Assembly: GCA_016710985.1 (NCBI GenBank)
Contig: JADJTX010000009.1
Location: forward strand, 62,001 to 126,000
Length of the DNA: 64,000 nucleotides
Direction of reading: 5' to 3'
Origin: Ignavibacteria bacterium
Lineage (GTDB): Bacteria; Bacteroidota; Ignavibacteria; Tepidaquicellales; Tepidaquicellaceae
Part shown: in pieces, positions 1 through 8,750 of the stretch
Layout of the letters: each line of letters starts with the position of its first letter
Position numbering within the stretch: position 1 is the stretch's first letter
Position numbers and translations under genes: made by a program
Notes under the pieces: model-generated
Database searches by the model: none
Told to the model about the DNA's origin: nothing
What the model saw: the letters and a program-made list of their open reading frames with translations, nothing else

Positions 1-128
1 TTACATTTTGACAGGTCACTGTCACATACAGCCGTAATCTCGACATCATCCATCTTAGAAAGTATAGGCATATGAATGATCTGGGCTATTCCTCCGAGAC
101 CGACTATTGCAAGTTTTATTTTACTCAT
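1..128 (-). CDS. Gfo/Idh/MocA-family NAD(P)-dependent oxidoreductase, N-terminal fragment
   Basis: The gene starts at an ATG at 126-128 on the minus strand and runs off the left edge, so only 42 codons are visible. They open with MSKIKLAIVGLGGIAQ, a first beta strand plus the glycine-rich dinucleotide-binding loop of a Rossmann fold, and continue to a second strand ending in VCDSD, where an acidic residue usually holds the NAD(P) ribose. This N-terminus is typical of Gfo/Idh/MocA dehydrogenases that oxidise sugars, inositols or related compounds. The substrate cannot be told from this fragment. The SRP RNA gene lies about 30 bases upstream on the same strand. Confidence 0.8.
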   Translation of the reverse strand, partial: MSKIKLAIVGLGGIAQIIHMPILSKMDDVEITAVCDSDLSKC

Positions 129-158
129 AAGAAATGAAATCAGTTTAGATAAAAAAAT

Positions 159-252
159 GTCAAGACACCCAAATCACATATAAAGGATACTTACCGTTGC
201 TTTCTTCCGAACCTGGCGGAGTTGGGTAACTTTATATTGTTCGGGGCTTGAC
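159..252 (-). ncRNA. ffs: Signal recognition particle RNA (small bacterial 4.5S type)
   Basis: Read on the minus strand, the sequence contains CCAGGTTCGGAAGAAAGCAA, which matches the SRP RNA apical domain (GGAA tetraloop closed by paired TTC/GAA, then the AGCA internal-loop strand). Outer stems pair in order: GTCAAG with CTTGAC at the ends, CCC with GGG, ATATAAAG with CTTTATAT, and TTACC with GGTAA. The length of about 94 nt fits the Alu-less small SRP RNA of Gram-negative bacteria. A run of seven T (minus strand, 151-157) directly after the closing stem should act as its terminator. The RNA binds Ffh and targets nascent membrane proteins. Ends are inferred from pairing only. Confidence 0.92.
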
Positions 253-283
253 AATATACTTGTAGTAAAGTAAATCAATATAC

Positions 284-1639
284 TCAAGAAGATTTAAACA
301 TTAAATACAATCCGAAGCATCCGATAATTATATTTGCAATCCACATTCCGATAAAAGGACTGACAATTGCCCTGTCTGCAAGCTTCTCTCCTCCAATAAG
401 ACACGCCCAGTACAAGAGAAAAAATAAAAGTGAAAAACCTGCCGCGATTCCGAATCCCCCTTTTTTGACCCTGTAACCTAAAGGCGCTCCGACGAGCATA
501 AATACTATGCATGCAAAAGGAATTGAATATTTCTTGTAAATCTCGACATCATATGAATCTATCTGCTTTCCAAGCTGCTTATATGCCAGGTTCGTATTTA
601 CAATCTCATTCTTCTTAGTAATGAACAGCCTTATATAGTTATTTAAAGTATCGAAAGAAGTTACGGATCTTGTGTTCTTCAATTCTGTACCTGGTTTGTT
701 TTCACCTACCGGAGTAATGACCTTCTCCTTTAAATAGACAGTATCGATGAAATTTATTTTCTGAAGTTTTCTTAGATCTTTATTTAAATTCTCAAGGAAT
801 CTTTCTTCCAGATTTCTTTGAGTGATAATTAAACTGTCAACTACCAGTATCATAGCATCTGCGGATAATTCCCTCTCACCGCGTGAAAATATATTTGCAT
901 CAGAGCTCTTGAATCCAAATCCTTCAGCATCAAAAGTAAGCCGGTGCTTTTCAAATTTTATTTTTCTGTAATCCTGATCCCCTGCTTTAATGTTAAGCTG
1001 ATGTATCTCTCCGTCACGCAAATTCATAATTACTTTTTTAAAATCACCTGAGAAACTTATGTCACCGCTTTTTGCTGTCAGTAAATCCTTTGAATCAGGA
1101 TTTGAATAATTATAAATGTAAACTCCTTCAATGTTATTGCTGTTAGGAAATGTTTTTTTTACAAGTATCTGAACTCCCTGCAGGTCATTGGAAAATTTCC
1201 CTTCCTCTAAAATAAATGTAGGCTTGGTTTTTGTAATATCATAAAGTAATACACGTGCCTGGTGATTAGCTTCCGGTAAAACGTCATTGTTGAATCTTAT
1301 CATCAGATATGTCATAATCATAGAAAAAAATATCACAGGGATCATCAGTCTTATCAGACTTATCCCGCTTGCCTTAAAAATTGTTATCTCATTGCTTGAC
1401 GACATTGATCCGAATGTCATAAGAGATGAAACAAGCATAGCCATTGGAACTGCCAGCGTCACCATCCATGCAAGATTCAATGAGATCAATTGTATAATGA
1501 CCCACACACTCAATCCCTTGCCTACAAACTGGTCAAGGGATTTGACTAAAAACTGAAACAGGAATACAAATATCACTGTCATCAGTGCAAAGATAAAAGG
1601 ACCGATCAGTGATTTTAATATGTATCTGTCTATCAGCAT
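284..1639 (-). CDS. LptF/LptG-family lipopolysaccharide export permease
   Basis: A 451-residue inner-membrane protein of the YjgP/YjgQ family. It has three hydrophobic segments in the first ~120 residues, a large soluble periplasmic domain (about 120-370) and three closing membrane segments (about 375-450). The N-terminal MLIDRYILKSLIGPF and the NNDVLPEANHQAR region after the third helix are characteristic. LptF and LptG pair with LptB to pull lipopolysaccharide from the inner membrane toward the LptA bridge. At about 450 residues it is longer than the enterobacterial proteins (about 360), with the extra length in a charged stretch near 265-345, as I recall for Bacteroidota-type homologues. 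Whether it is F or G cannot be settled here. Confidence 0.9.
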   Translation of the reverse strand: MLIDRYILKSLIGPFIFALMTVIFVFLFQFLVKSLDQFVGKGLSVWVIIQLISLNLAWMVTLAVPMAMLVSSLMTFGSMSSSNEITIFKASGISLIRLMIPVIFFSMIMTYLMIRFNNDVLPEANHQARVLLYDITKTKPTFILEEGKFSNDLQGVQILVKKTFPNSNNIEGVYIYNYSNPDSKDLLTAKSGDISFSGDFKKVIMNLRDGEIHQLNIKAGDQDYRKIKFEKHRLTFDAEGFGFKSSDANIFSRGERELSADAMILVVDSLIITQRNLEERFLENLNKDLRKLQKINFIDTVYLKEKVITPVGENKPGTELKNTRSVTSFDTLNNYIRLFITKKNEIVNTNLAYKQLGKQIDSYDVEIYKKYSIPFACIVFMLVGAPLGYRVKKGGFGIAAGFSLLFFLLYWACLIGGEKLADRAIVSPFIGMWIANIIIGCFGLYLMFKSS

Positions 1640-1702
1640 CTTATATTTTTATAATTGAAGCTAAAATAATATATTGAATTATCATTCACGATTATCCGGG
1701 AT

Positions 1703-2164
1703 TTAAAGTAATTTGTTATCTTTGTTTCTTACTGTTCCTCCAATTACAAGGGCAGCTGAAATTATAAGAAGATTCTTAATAATGTACTGACCTTCTATTG
1801 TCGGCGCATATGGAATCATTCCAGGCTGAAAAGTAATGCCGGGCAGCAGTACAAGAGGCATAAATGTTCCGACCATCTGCATTGCTAAAAGAGCGATTGC
1901 AATTCTTATTGTTTTTTTAAAAAGGAAACAGACTCCAATCAACATTTCCCAACCGCCTATGATCTTAACCCATTCATCCGTATTAAAGAACGGCATCCAG
2001 GTAACCGTAGCCTTAACCAGTTGAGCTGCAGGAGAAATACCAAGAATTTTTAGAAACCCGAACCAGATGAAAATAATTGTAAGTGAAATTTGAAGCGCTT
2101 TCACACCATGACGGTTCATGAATCCTGAAATGCTCCGGTCAATTCTATCAGCGTCTAATCTCAA
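1703..2164 (-). CDS. DoxX/YkgB-like four-helix membrane protein
   Basis: A 153-residue protein with four predicted membrane segments (about 22-42, 66-86, 88-112 and 126-146). The FIWFGFLKI motif in helix 1, the IGGWEMLIG segment and the EGQYIIKNLLII segment before helix 4 resemble the DUF417/DoxX-like group that includes YkgB (RclC). Members sit in the cytoplasmic membrane and some are linked to oxidative or chlorine stress, but no biochemical role can be read from the sequence. It lies between lptF/G and kbl, all on the minus strand with gaps of 60-100 bases, so co-transcription is possible but not shown. Confidence 0.65.
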   Translation of the reverse strand: MRLDADRIDRSISGFMNRHGVKALQISLTIIFIWFGFLKILGISPAAQLVKATVTWMPFFNTDEWVKIIGGWEMLIGVCFLFKKTIRIAIALLAMQMVGTFMPLVLLPGITFQPGMIPYAPTIEGQYIIKNLLIISAALVIGGTVRNKDNKLL

Positions 2165-2260
2165 ATTTCAAAAATTTTAATCGTCAGTAATGTATTATCT
2201 ATTTTAACAGAAAGTAAAATCATAATTAGATTTTCCTTACATGAAATGAATTAAACAAAA

Positions 2261-3457
2261 TCACTTTTGTAAAACACCAAGCTCTTTTCCAACCTTGATA
2301 AACGCGTTTATGCATTTATCAAGATCCGCTTCCGAATGACCCGCCGACAACTGAACCCTGATCCTCGCCTTATCTTTTGCTACTACCGGATAGAAAAATC
2401 CGATGACATAAATTCTCTCTTCAAGTAATCTTGCCGCCATATCCTGTGAGAGCTTTGCATCATAAAGCATTATCGGAACTATCGGATGGATACCCGGCTT
2501 TATGTCAAATCCTGCATCAGTCATTTTCTGTCTGAAGTATTTAGTGTTTTCTTCAAGCTTATCTCTCAATTCAGTTGTCTCGCTTAAAATTTCAAATACT
2601 TTTATTGATGCTCCCACTATTGCAGGCGCTAATGAATTAGAAAATAAATATGGTCTGCTTCTTTGCCTTAACATTTCAATAATTTCCTTTCTGCCGCTTG
2701 TGAATCCACCCATCGCGCCACCGAGAGCTTTGCCGAGTGTTCCCGTAATTATATCAACTCTTCCGATTACATCATTGACCTCTATAGATCCTCTTCCTGT
2801 CTTTCCTAAAAAACCTGTGCAGTGACATTCATCCGTCATTACCATTCCCTGATATTTATCTGCAAGATCGCAGATCCCCTTCAAATTTGCAATTACACCG
2901 TCCATCGAAAAAGCACCGTCAGTGCAGATTAAGATCTGTTCTGCTCCTTTTTCTCTCGCTTCTTTCAATTTTTCTTCAAGGTCATTCATATCATTATTCT
3001 TATAACGAAATCTCATAGCCTTACAAAGACGCACACCGTCAATGATACTCGCGTGATTTAACTCATCAGAAATAATTGCGTCATTTTCACCAAGCAGCGG
3101 TTCAAATACACCGCCGTTTGCATCAAAGCATGCAGCGTAGAGTATAGTATCTTCAGTTCCGAGAAACTTACTGATTTTATCTTCAAGAGTTTTATGAATT
3201 GTCTGAGTTCCGCAAATGAATCGTACGGACGACATGCCGTATCCCCATTTGTCCAGTGTTTCGTGCGCAGCTTTTATTACTTCAGGATTTGATGAAAGCC
3301 CGAGATAGTTGTTTGCACAGAAGTTGAGGACTTCTTCTCCATTTACTTTTATTTTTGCTGCCTGAGGAGTTTCAATTATTCTTTCTGTTTTAAAGAGTCC
3401 CTGATCTTTTATAGAGTCCAGATCTTTTTGGAGTTTAGGTTGAAATTGTGAGAACAT
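2261..3457 (-). CDS. kbl: Glycine C-acetyltransferase (2-amino-3-ketobutyrate CoA ligase)
   Basis: A 398-residue PLP enzyme of the alpha-oxoamine synthase family, full length for Kbl. Recognisable blocks are FCANNYLGLSS near residue 46, SVRFICGTQTIH near 77, ISDELNHASIIDG near 130, MTDECHCTGFLG near 205, and the PLP lysine in GTLGKALGGAMGG near 245. The enzyme cleaves 2-amino-3-oxobutyrate with CoA to give glycine and acetyl-CoA, the second step of threonine degradation. Its usual partner, threonine dehydrogenase (tdh), is not adjacent. Related synthases such as BioF and serine palmitoyltransferase share the fold, but the overall sequence fits Kbl best. Confidence 0.92.
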   Translation of the reverse strand: MFSQFQPKLQKDLDSIKDQGLFKTERIIETPQAAKIKVNGEEVLNFCANNYLGLSSNPEVIKAAHETLDKWGYGMSSVRFICGTQTIHKTLEDKISKFLGTEDTILYAACFDANGGVFEPLLGENDAIISDELNHASIIDGVRLCKAMRFRYKNNDMNDLEEKLKEAREKGAEQILICTDGAFSMDGVIANLKGICDLADKYQGMVMTDECHCTGFLGKTGRGSIEVNDVIGRVDIITGTLGKALGGAMGGFTSGRKEIIEMLRQRSRPYLFSNSLAPAIVGASIKVFEILSETTELRDKLEENTKYFRQKMTDAGFDIKPGIHPIVPIMLYDAKLSQDMAARLLEERIYVIGFFYPVVAKDKARIRVQLSAGHSEADLDKCINAFIKVGKELGVLQK

Positions 3458-3845
3458 GATTAAGTAAGTTAAAAGTTATATATTTATAAAGTGTTTGAGG
3501 CAAAATAGGATTTTTTAGAGAAGGGTTTAAGACAAAATTATATATATTTCTAATGGAAAGTTCTGTTACCCTCTGAAGAGTATTTCATAAGGTCGGAATA
3601 GGTTGGATAAATTACTCAACCAAAAGAATCATCTGAATTCAGAATGAATTGCCTAAAGCCGAACAATCGATTTCCAAATTGCTGCTACTCCGAATCAGAT
3701 CACCGCAAAAGAAAATGAAGAAATTAAAATAATAACGAGATTAAAATTAATTTTCTCATAACATTTTTTTTAAAAGAAATTTTTGATAAATAAATATCAA
3801 TGGAACAAAGGTATAATCATACATTAAAATCTTTCAACTTTTAAC
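3458..3845. other. Intergenic region between amt and kbl, no gene recognised
   Basis: About 390 AT-rich bases lie downstream of amt and upstream of kbl, both on the minus strand. There is no open frame with a recognisable product. A short open stretch on the plus strand (about 3664-3760) resembles coding sequence only weakly and lacks a start. The kbl promoter should lie near the right side of kbl (around 3460-3550), but no convincing consensus is visible. No clear terminator hairpin was found after amt. Confidence 0.5.
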
Positions 3846-5069
3846 TTACAACACTCCTTCGTCATAAGCCACTTCACCATGCAGAGCTTCGTCCAGTCCC
3901 GCATCTTCTTCCTGCTCTGCTACACGGACTCTCGTAAATACATTAATAACTTTGAGCATGATATAAGTAAAAACAAAAGCATAAACTGCGGCACCGAGAG
4001 TAGCAAGAACCTGCGTGATGAAAAATCCGGTTCCGCCAAATAACAATCCATCTGCTCCTGCGGGATTTACTTCTTTAGAAGCAAAAACTCCCAGCAAAAT
4101 TGTCCCTAGCACACCTCCGACTCCGTGCACTCCCCAGACATCAAGTGCATCATCCCATTCCATTTTATTTTTTAAATTCACAGCAAGGTAACAAACTATA
4201 CCCGAAGCAATTCCTATTATTACCGCAGAAGGCAATGACACATATCCGGCAGCAGGAGTTATTGTTGCAAGTCCGGCAACTGCACCGGTTAGCAGACCTA
4301 CAAACTTTGGTTTCCTTGCTCTGTTCCATTCGATGACCAGCCATGTAATTGCAGCAAAAGAAGCAGCAACATCTGTATTCAGAAAAGCCAATCCTGTGAT
4401 TGCATTTACATCAAGCGCACTGCCTGCATTAAAACCATACCAACCGAACCATAGAAGACCTGTGCCGAGTGCAATTAATGGAATGCTGTTAGGTTTGTTT
4501 TCGAGGTTCCTTCTTTTTCCAATATAAAAAACGGAAGCAAGTGCTGCAAAACCGGCAATTGCATGAACAACTATTCCGCCGGCAAAATCAAGAACTCCCA
4601 ACTTTGCAAGAAGACCTCCGCCCCAAACCATGTGAACAAAAGGATAATAAACAAATATCTGCCACATTATTAGAAAGATCAGGTACGCCTTGAAAGTTAC
4701 ACGATTCATAAAAGCGCCTGTGATAAGAGCAGGTGTTATAATAGCAAACATCATTTGATAAGCCATGAAAACAAACTCAGGTAATTTCGGATTGCCTGAA
4801 TAAGCTGAATTGAGAGTAACTCCGCTCATCATAATTTTATCGAGATTGCCGATGACTCCTCCTTCGCCTCCGCTAAAGCAAAGTGAATATCCGACAAAAA
4901 ACCAGAGTATGGTTGTTATTCCCATAGAGACAAAACTCTGAATCATAATTCCAAGTATATTTCTTTTGCCTGCTAATCCTCCATAGAAAAATGCAAGTCC
5001 CGGAGTCATTAACATGACGAGACTTGTGGCAAGCAGCATAAAACCTGTTATTCCCGGATCGAAGTTCAT
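3846..5069 (-). CDS. amt: Ammonium transporter (Amt/Mep family)
   Basis: A 407-residue polytopic protein with about eleven hydrophobic segments. Hallmarks are TPGLAFFYGGL near residue 23, the pore histidine of VVHAIAGFAAL near 168 and the twin pore histidine of WGVHGVGGVLG near 315. It conducts ammonium or ammonia across the inner membrane. No cleavable signal peptide is evident. It lies 38 bases downstream of an outer-membrane barrel gene on the same strand, suggesting a two-gene transcript. No glnB/glnK (PII) gene follows, which is unusual because amt and PII are commonly paired. The C-terminal tail ends in an acidic stretch. Confidence 0.95.
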   Translation of the reverse strand: MNFDPGITGFMLLATSLVMLMTPGLAFFYGGLAGKRNILGIMIQSFVSMGITTILWFFVGYSLCFSGGEGGVIGNLDKIMMSGVTLNSAYSGNPKLPEFVFMAYQMMFAIITPALITGAFMNRVTFKAYLIFLIMWQIFVYYPFVHMVWGGGLLAKLGVLDFAGGIVVHAIAGFAALASVFYIGKRRNLENKPNSIPLIALGTGLLWFGWYGFNAGSALDVNAITGLAFLNTDVAASFAAITWLVIEWNRARKPKFVGLLTGAVAGLATITPAAGYVSLPSAVIIGIASGIVCYLAVNLKNKMEWDDALDVWGVHGVGGVLGTILLGVFASKEVNPAGADGLLFGGTGFFITQVLATLGAAVYAFVFTYIMLKVINVFTRVRVAEQEEDAGLDEALHGEVAYDEGVL

Positions 5070-5107
5070 TGATTTCTCCTTTTAAACATTATTTAAAGAA
5101 TTATTTT

Positions 5108-6212
5108 TTATGGATAAGTTAGTCCCATATTGATCATGCATTCAAGACGGTTATTTTTATTTTCATCATCCCATCTGAAAATCTTTTGTTCACCGGCAGT
5201 AGTCAGACTTCTGCCTTCAAGACGGATATATGAATTTTCGGTCGGCTTAAACTGTACACCAAGTGTAATTCCCCATAATTTTAAACCTGTTGTATCATCA
5301 TTTTGAGTTACGAAAACTCCGGATAAAATTCCATTGGGGTCATTATAAACTTCTCCCCTTCCGTATACATTAAACTTTTTTGCTGCCTGATAACTGATTG
5401 CAAAGATACCACTTTCCATCCAGGCAGATTCGCTTAAATTGTCCAAACTGGAGTTTTGCTGTGAGCCGAAATCAACTCCGGTAACAATTTTAATTTTATC
5501 TTTTTGAAAATTAAGATATATGTTATTAACAAATTTGAAGTGAGGAATGCTGTCACCTTCAGGTGAATCATCACCGAAATAATTACAATAAGCAAGGCTT
5601 ACATTTTCATTAAATGAATATGATCCAAGAAAGCCACCGGATTTTTTATTGTTATTGTCTTGAAACAGATTATACCCGTTTAAGATGAAAAGATTTAGAG
5701 CTAATTTTTCGTTGGGAATATAATTTAATTTAAACCCTGCTTCATAGTATGGTTCGTAAAAAGTTGGCACCGAAATAGAACTGGTTATATTTTCTTTAGG
5801 CAATAGACCTTCACAACCGATATGAGAGCGAAAAAATCCACCATCCAGCCAAAGTCCTTTAGATAGACGAACCCCGGCGTTTGCTTCCTGAATATTATTA
5901 TAGGTGCTTGACCACGAGCTCAGCGGAATGTCTCCATACTGGATTGTAATAACTCCACGAACTCTATCAGCTAAATATTTTGCCGTGAGCATCGCTATGT
6001 TAAGTCCCATTTCTTCCGAACGAGGAGAAACGGTAGGAAACTTTTTGATAGTTATTAATCCCTACGGAATCAGTATAATATGCACCATAGGCATCGATGT
6101 AACCTGAAAAGGAAAAAGGAGAACTTTGTGTCGAATCCTGAGCGAAAATTGTTTTGGAAAAAAGATAAGATAAGATAAATACGAAAAAAAACCTGGTAAA
6201 AATTTTTAACAT
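5108..6212 (-). pseudogene. Outer-membrane beta-barrel (porin-like) protein, single frameshift
   Basis: Two minus-strand frames together encode about 368 residues. The first (6212 to ~6040) has a signal peptide ending ...SKTIFAQDS and then FSGYIDAYGAYYTDS. The second (from ~6045 down to 5108) continues with FPTVSPRSEEMGLN and many aromatic-rich beta strands, closing with INMGLTYP. The frames join within CAAAAAGTTTCC around 6040-6045, where a one-base indel would restore a continuous protein. The YIDAYYAY-type start and LTAKYLADRVRG segment resemble the putative beta-barrel porin-2 group. Its position 38 bases upstream of amt suggests it may help ammonium or other nitrogen sources across the outer membrane, which is inference. 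It may be a sequencing indel rather than decay. Confidence 0.8.
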
Positions 6213-6296
6213 AAAAATTTTTAATTTTAATTCGGTATTACTATTTGGGGAAACGACTCAAACTATACAATTATGTTTAAGAAATCAAGTAAGATG

Positions 6297-6385
6297 ATTT
6301 TATTGTAGAAAATACTGAAAGATACATACAATTTTAATCTTAACTTTCAAATTATGAATTAATTAAATATTTTATTGTAGAAAAT
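6297..6385. promoter_or_regulatory. 17-bp direct repeat upstream of nth
   Basis: The 17-mer ATTTTATTGTAGAAAAT occurs exactly at 6297-6313 and again at 6369-6385, with start positions 72 bases apart. The second copy ends six bases before the nth ATG. The first lies between the divergent porin and nth genes. Such a pair could be a regulator binding site or a duplicated promoter segment. Only the repeat itself is seen; function is inferred from position. Confidence 0.5.
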
Positions 6386-6390
6386 CTTTT

Positions 6391-7029
6391 ATGGCTGATA
6401 TAAAATTTGCAAAAGAAATTATTAAACGTCTTTCACAACAATATCCTGATGCAAAATGCCATCTCGATTTTAAATCACCTTTTGAATTAATTGTCTCTAC
6501 AGTCCTTGCTGCTCAATGTACCGATGTCCGCGTCAACATGGTCATGACTCCATTGTATAAATCAAAATATAAATCTCCGGCGGATATATTAAATGACGGT
6601 GAAAGTAAGTTTAGAGATAGTATTAAATCAATAAACTTCTTCAACAATAAAGCAAAAGCAATTTTATCTCTTTGTAAAACAGTTGTTGAGAAATTTAAAG
6701 GAAAGATTCCGAATACTATGGAAGGACTGACATCACTATCCGGTGTCGGAAGGAAGTCTGCAAGTGTAGTGCTTGGTAATTGTTTCGGAAAGACTGATGT
6801 GATAATAGTTGATACACACTTGAAAAGAGTTTGTGCTCGTCTCGGACTGATCGAAAGTGATAATCCGGATAAGATAGAAATTGAATTAAAAGAAATAATA
6901 CCGGCAAAAGAACAGTTTTTCTTTTCAATGAGAATCGGTGAGCTCGGAAGACAGATCTGTAAAGCAAGAAATCCGAATTGCACTGAATGTTTTTTGAATG
7001 ATGTCTGTCCGAGTGCGTTTAAAGTTTAG
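6391..7029 (+). CDS. nth: Endonuclease III (DNA glycosylase/AP lyase)
   Basis: A 212-residue base-excision repair enzyme of normal length. It carries the helix-hairpin-helix LSGVGRKSAS with catalytic lysine 122 and the catalytic aspartate 141 in VDTHLKR. The 4Fe-4S cluster ligands are Cys190, Cys197, Cys200 and Cys206 in the C-x6-C-x2-C-x5-C spacing. It removes oxidised pyrimidines from DNA and cleaves the resulting abasic site. The start is the ATG at 6391. The stop codon TAG (7027-7029) runs straight into a GGTTGATT/GGTTAATC array. Confidence 0.95.
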   Translation: MADIKFAKEIIKRLSQQYPDAKCHLDFKSPFELIVSTVLAAQCTDVRVNMVMTPLYKSKYKSPADILNDGESKFRDSIKSINFFNNKAKAILSLCKTVVEKFKGKIPNTMEGLTSLSGVGRKSASVVLGNCFGKTDVIIVDTHLKRVCARLGLIESDNPDKIEIELKEIIPAKEQFFFSMRIGELGRQICKARNPNCTECFLNDVCPSAFKV

Positions 7030-7229
7030 TTGAGCGGTTGATTGGTTAATCGGTTAATCGGTTGATTGGCTGATTTTTGATTGTTATACTGACTTGTTTA
7101 CAATGTAAATCATAAAAACTTTTAGAATTTCATAATTAACACAATTAACACAATTAACATAATTAACAAAATTAACATAATTAACAGATTAACCGATCAA
7201 CCAATCAACTAATTAACCAATTAACCAAA
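7030..7229. repeat. Octamer/heptamer arrays in inverted orientation between nth and kdsC
   Basis: Directly after the nth stop come units such as GGTTGATT and GGTTAATC (7033-7075). A second block (7137-7227) reads AATTAACAC-type units and then ATTAACCG/ATCAACCA units, the reverse complement of the first. The two blocks could fold into a long imperfect hairpin. The second block reaches the kdsC start codon and leaves no visible Shine-Dalgarno sequence. Nearly every unit of the first block contains TGA or TAA, and the 8-base period places stops in all three frames. Confidence 0.85.
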
Positions 7230-7730
7230 TTGAAAAAGAAAACAAAAAAAGATCTGGCTAAAATAGAATTTCTGTTAATGGATCTTGACGGATGTCTTAC
7301 CACAGGACATATCATTTATTCAAGCAACGGCGAGGATACAAAAATTTTCCACACAAACGACGGGTATGGAATTGTGAGAGGTCGAGAGTTAGGAGTAAAG
7401 TATGCAGTTATCAGCGGTATGAGTTCAAAGGTGAACCGGATGCGAGTTGACCGTTTAAAGATTCATCACATATATGAGAACATTGATGACAAATTAATTC
7501 CGTATGAAGAATTAAAACTGAAATACAATCTTAAGAAAGAAAACTTTGCATATATCGGCGATGATGAATTTGACATTCCTTTATTAAAGCAGGTTGGATT
7601 TTCGTGTTCTCCGAAGAGTGGTATTGACGAAGTGAAGAAGCATGTTGATTATGTCTGTAAAAAGAACGGCGGTGAAGGAGCTGTGAGGGAGATCATTGAT
7701 ATGATATTGAAAGCGAAAAAGTTAATATAG
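7230..7730 (+). CDS. kdsC: 3-deoxy-D-manno-octulosonate 8-phosphate phosphatase, HAD family
   Basis: A 166-residue HAD-superfamily phosphatase without a cap domain. Motif I is LMDLDGCLTTG (nucleophile Asp18, Asp20), motif II is VISGMSS near 68, and motif III is IGDDEFDIPLL near 112; the C-terminus GGEGAVREIIDMIL is typical of KdsC. It dephosphorylates KDO-8-phosphate to KDO for lipopolysaccharide core synthesis. The start is a TTG at 7230, placed just after an ATTAACC repeat array with no clear ribosome binding site; no in-frame ATG lies upstream of motif I. KdsC-like YrbI homologues without tetramer-specific residues are possible. The end overlaps the convergent methyltransferase by 9 bases. 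Confidence 0.85.
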   Translation: MKKKTKKDLAKIEFLLMDLDGCLTTGHIIYSSNGEDTKIFHTNDGYGIVRGRELGVKYAVISGMSSKVNRMRVDRLKIHHIYENIDDKLIPYEELKLKYNLKKENFAYIGDDEFDIPLLKQVGFSCSPKSGIDEVKKHVDYVCKKNGGEGAVREIIDMILKAKKLI

Positions 7731-8531
7731 AAATTTTTTTCTTCCGATCAGTTCCACTACAACAGGTGAAAAGAAAATCGTATCCGGCTTATTTCTGTGA
7801 TCTAACCAGTCTTCCAAAAATGAATCCGCTTCTTTTTGTGAAATGACCTTTTTATCAGCCATCAGCTGAAGATGAACCATAAAAAATCTGTGTGCCCATT
7901 CTATGACACCGCTGTCCCTATCACCTGCTAAACTGACTGGTTTAAATTCAACCAGCTCAACACTATTTTTCCTGAATATAGAAGGAATCTTTACAGTGAA
8001 ATAAGGATCGCCGCCGCCGGCTCTCCAGTAAGCTCTCACAGCATCCGCAATATTATCGAAAGCTCCGCCTTTCGGAAATAATGCAATACCTTCGTAAGCA
8101 TAATCCTGAATTGCTATCACTCCGCCTTTCTTTAATGCAGAGAGGAGTTTCAGTAAAAAATTTTCCGGTTCGGGGACAAAGTCAATTACCCAGCGAAGAT
8201 AGATCATATCATAATATTCATTTTCTAAGCTTATGTCTTCCAGATTCCCCTGAAGGAACTTTACATTTTGCCAGTTATTTTTATCACTGATTTCTTTAAA
8301 ATGATTTAAATAAAGTTCAGACGGTTCGAGTGCGGTTACTTCACCTTCATCCCCCGCAAGCTTTCTTAAATCCACAGAAACAAACCCCGGACCTGCGCCG
8401 ACATCAAGACATTTCCATCCCTTTTGAATTTGTATTCTGTCTAAAAAATTATCCGTTACATCTTTCCAGACTAAATGCTGAAATTCCAGGCGTTCGAGTT
8501 CAGTCTGATTTATACCGAGTATGTATTCCAT
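7722..8531 (-). CDS. Class I SAM-dependent methyltransferase
   Basis: A 269-residue protein with the SAM-binding motif LDVGAGPGFVSVDL (residues 43-56), an acidic post-I residue in VTALEPSE, and motif IV/V-like segments NEYYDMIYLRWVIDFV and LKKGGVIAIQDY. These place it among the Methyltransf_11/25-like small-molecule methyltransferases. The substrate is not evident; the tail after residue 150 has YRAGGGDPYF-like elements without a diagnostic signature. It is convergent with kdsC and overlaps it by 9 bases. The start at 8531 (MEYILGINQ) is the only good ATG before motif I. Confidence 0.75.
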   Translation of the reverse strand: MEYILGINQTELERLEFQHLVWKDVTDNFLDRIQIQKGWKCLDVGAGPGFVSVDLRKLAGDEGEVTALEPSELYLNHFKEISDKNNWQNVKFLQGNLEDISLENEYYDMIYLRWVIDFVPEPENFLLKLLSALKKGGVIAIQDYAYEGIALFPKGGAFDNIADAVRAYWRAGGGDPYFTVKIPSIFRKNSVELVEFKPVSLAGDRDSGVIEWAHRFFMVHLQLMADKKVISQKEADSFLEDWLDHRNKPDTIFFSPVVVELIGRKKFLY

Positions 8532-8565
8532 TTTTTAAAATTAAATTAGATTAAATTATAAGCTG

Positions 8566-8656
8566 CCACGAATTACACTAATTAGCACTAATTATTTATA
8601 ACACAAATTCACTGGGATAAAAAACTAATTCGTGATAATTTGTGTAATTCGTGACA
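8566..8656. repeat. Degenerate palindrome built from CACGAATT/CACTAATT words
   Basis: The left arm reads CACGAATTACACTAATTAGC and the right arm ends in GTGTAATTCGTGAC, its imperfect reverse complement. The spacer is about 40 bases. The arms are themselves made of CAC(G/T)AATT words. It lies upstream of the methyltransferase and downstream of the PAP2 gene. Confidence 0.7.
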
Positions 8657-8750
8657 GAAAAGTTTCAAGGATGACAGCTCCTGACTATTAAAAATTACTT
8701 ATAATGTATTTACCCTTCAACCGAAAATCTGACATTTATTTTACTTCGTC

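Noticed and set aside
3660..3770. Short coding remnant between amt and kbl
   Set aside because: The open stretch is under 40 codons, has no start and resembles nothing recognisable.
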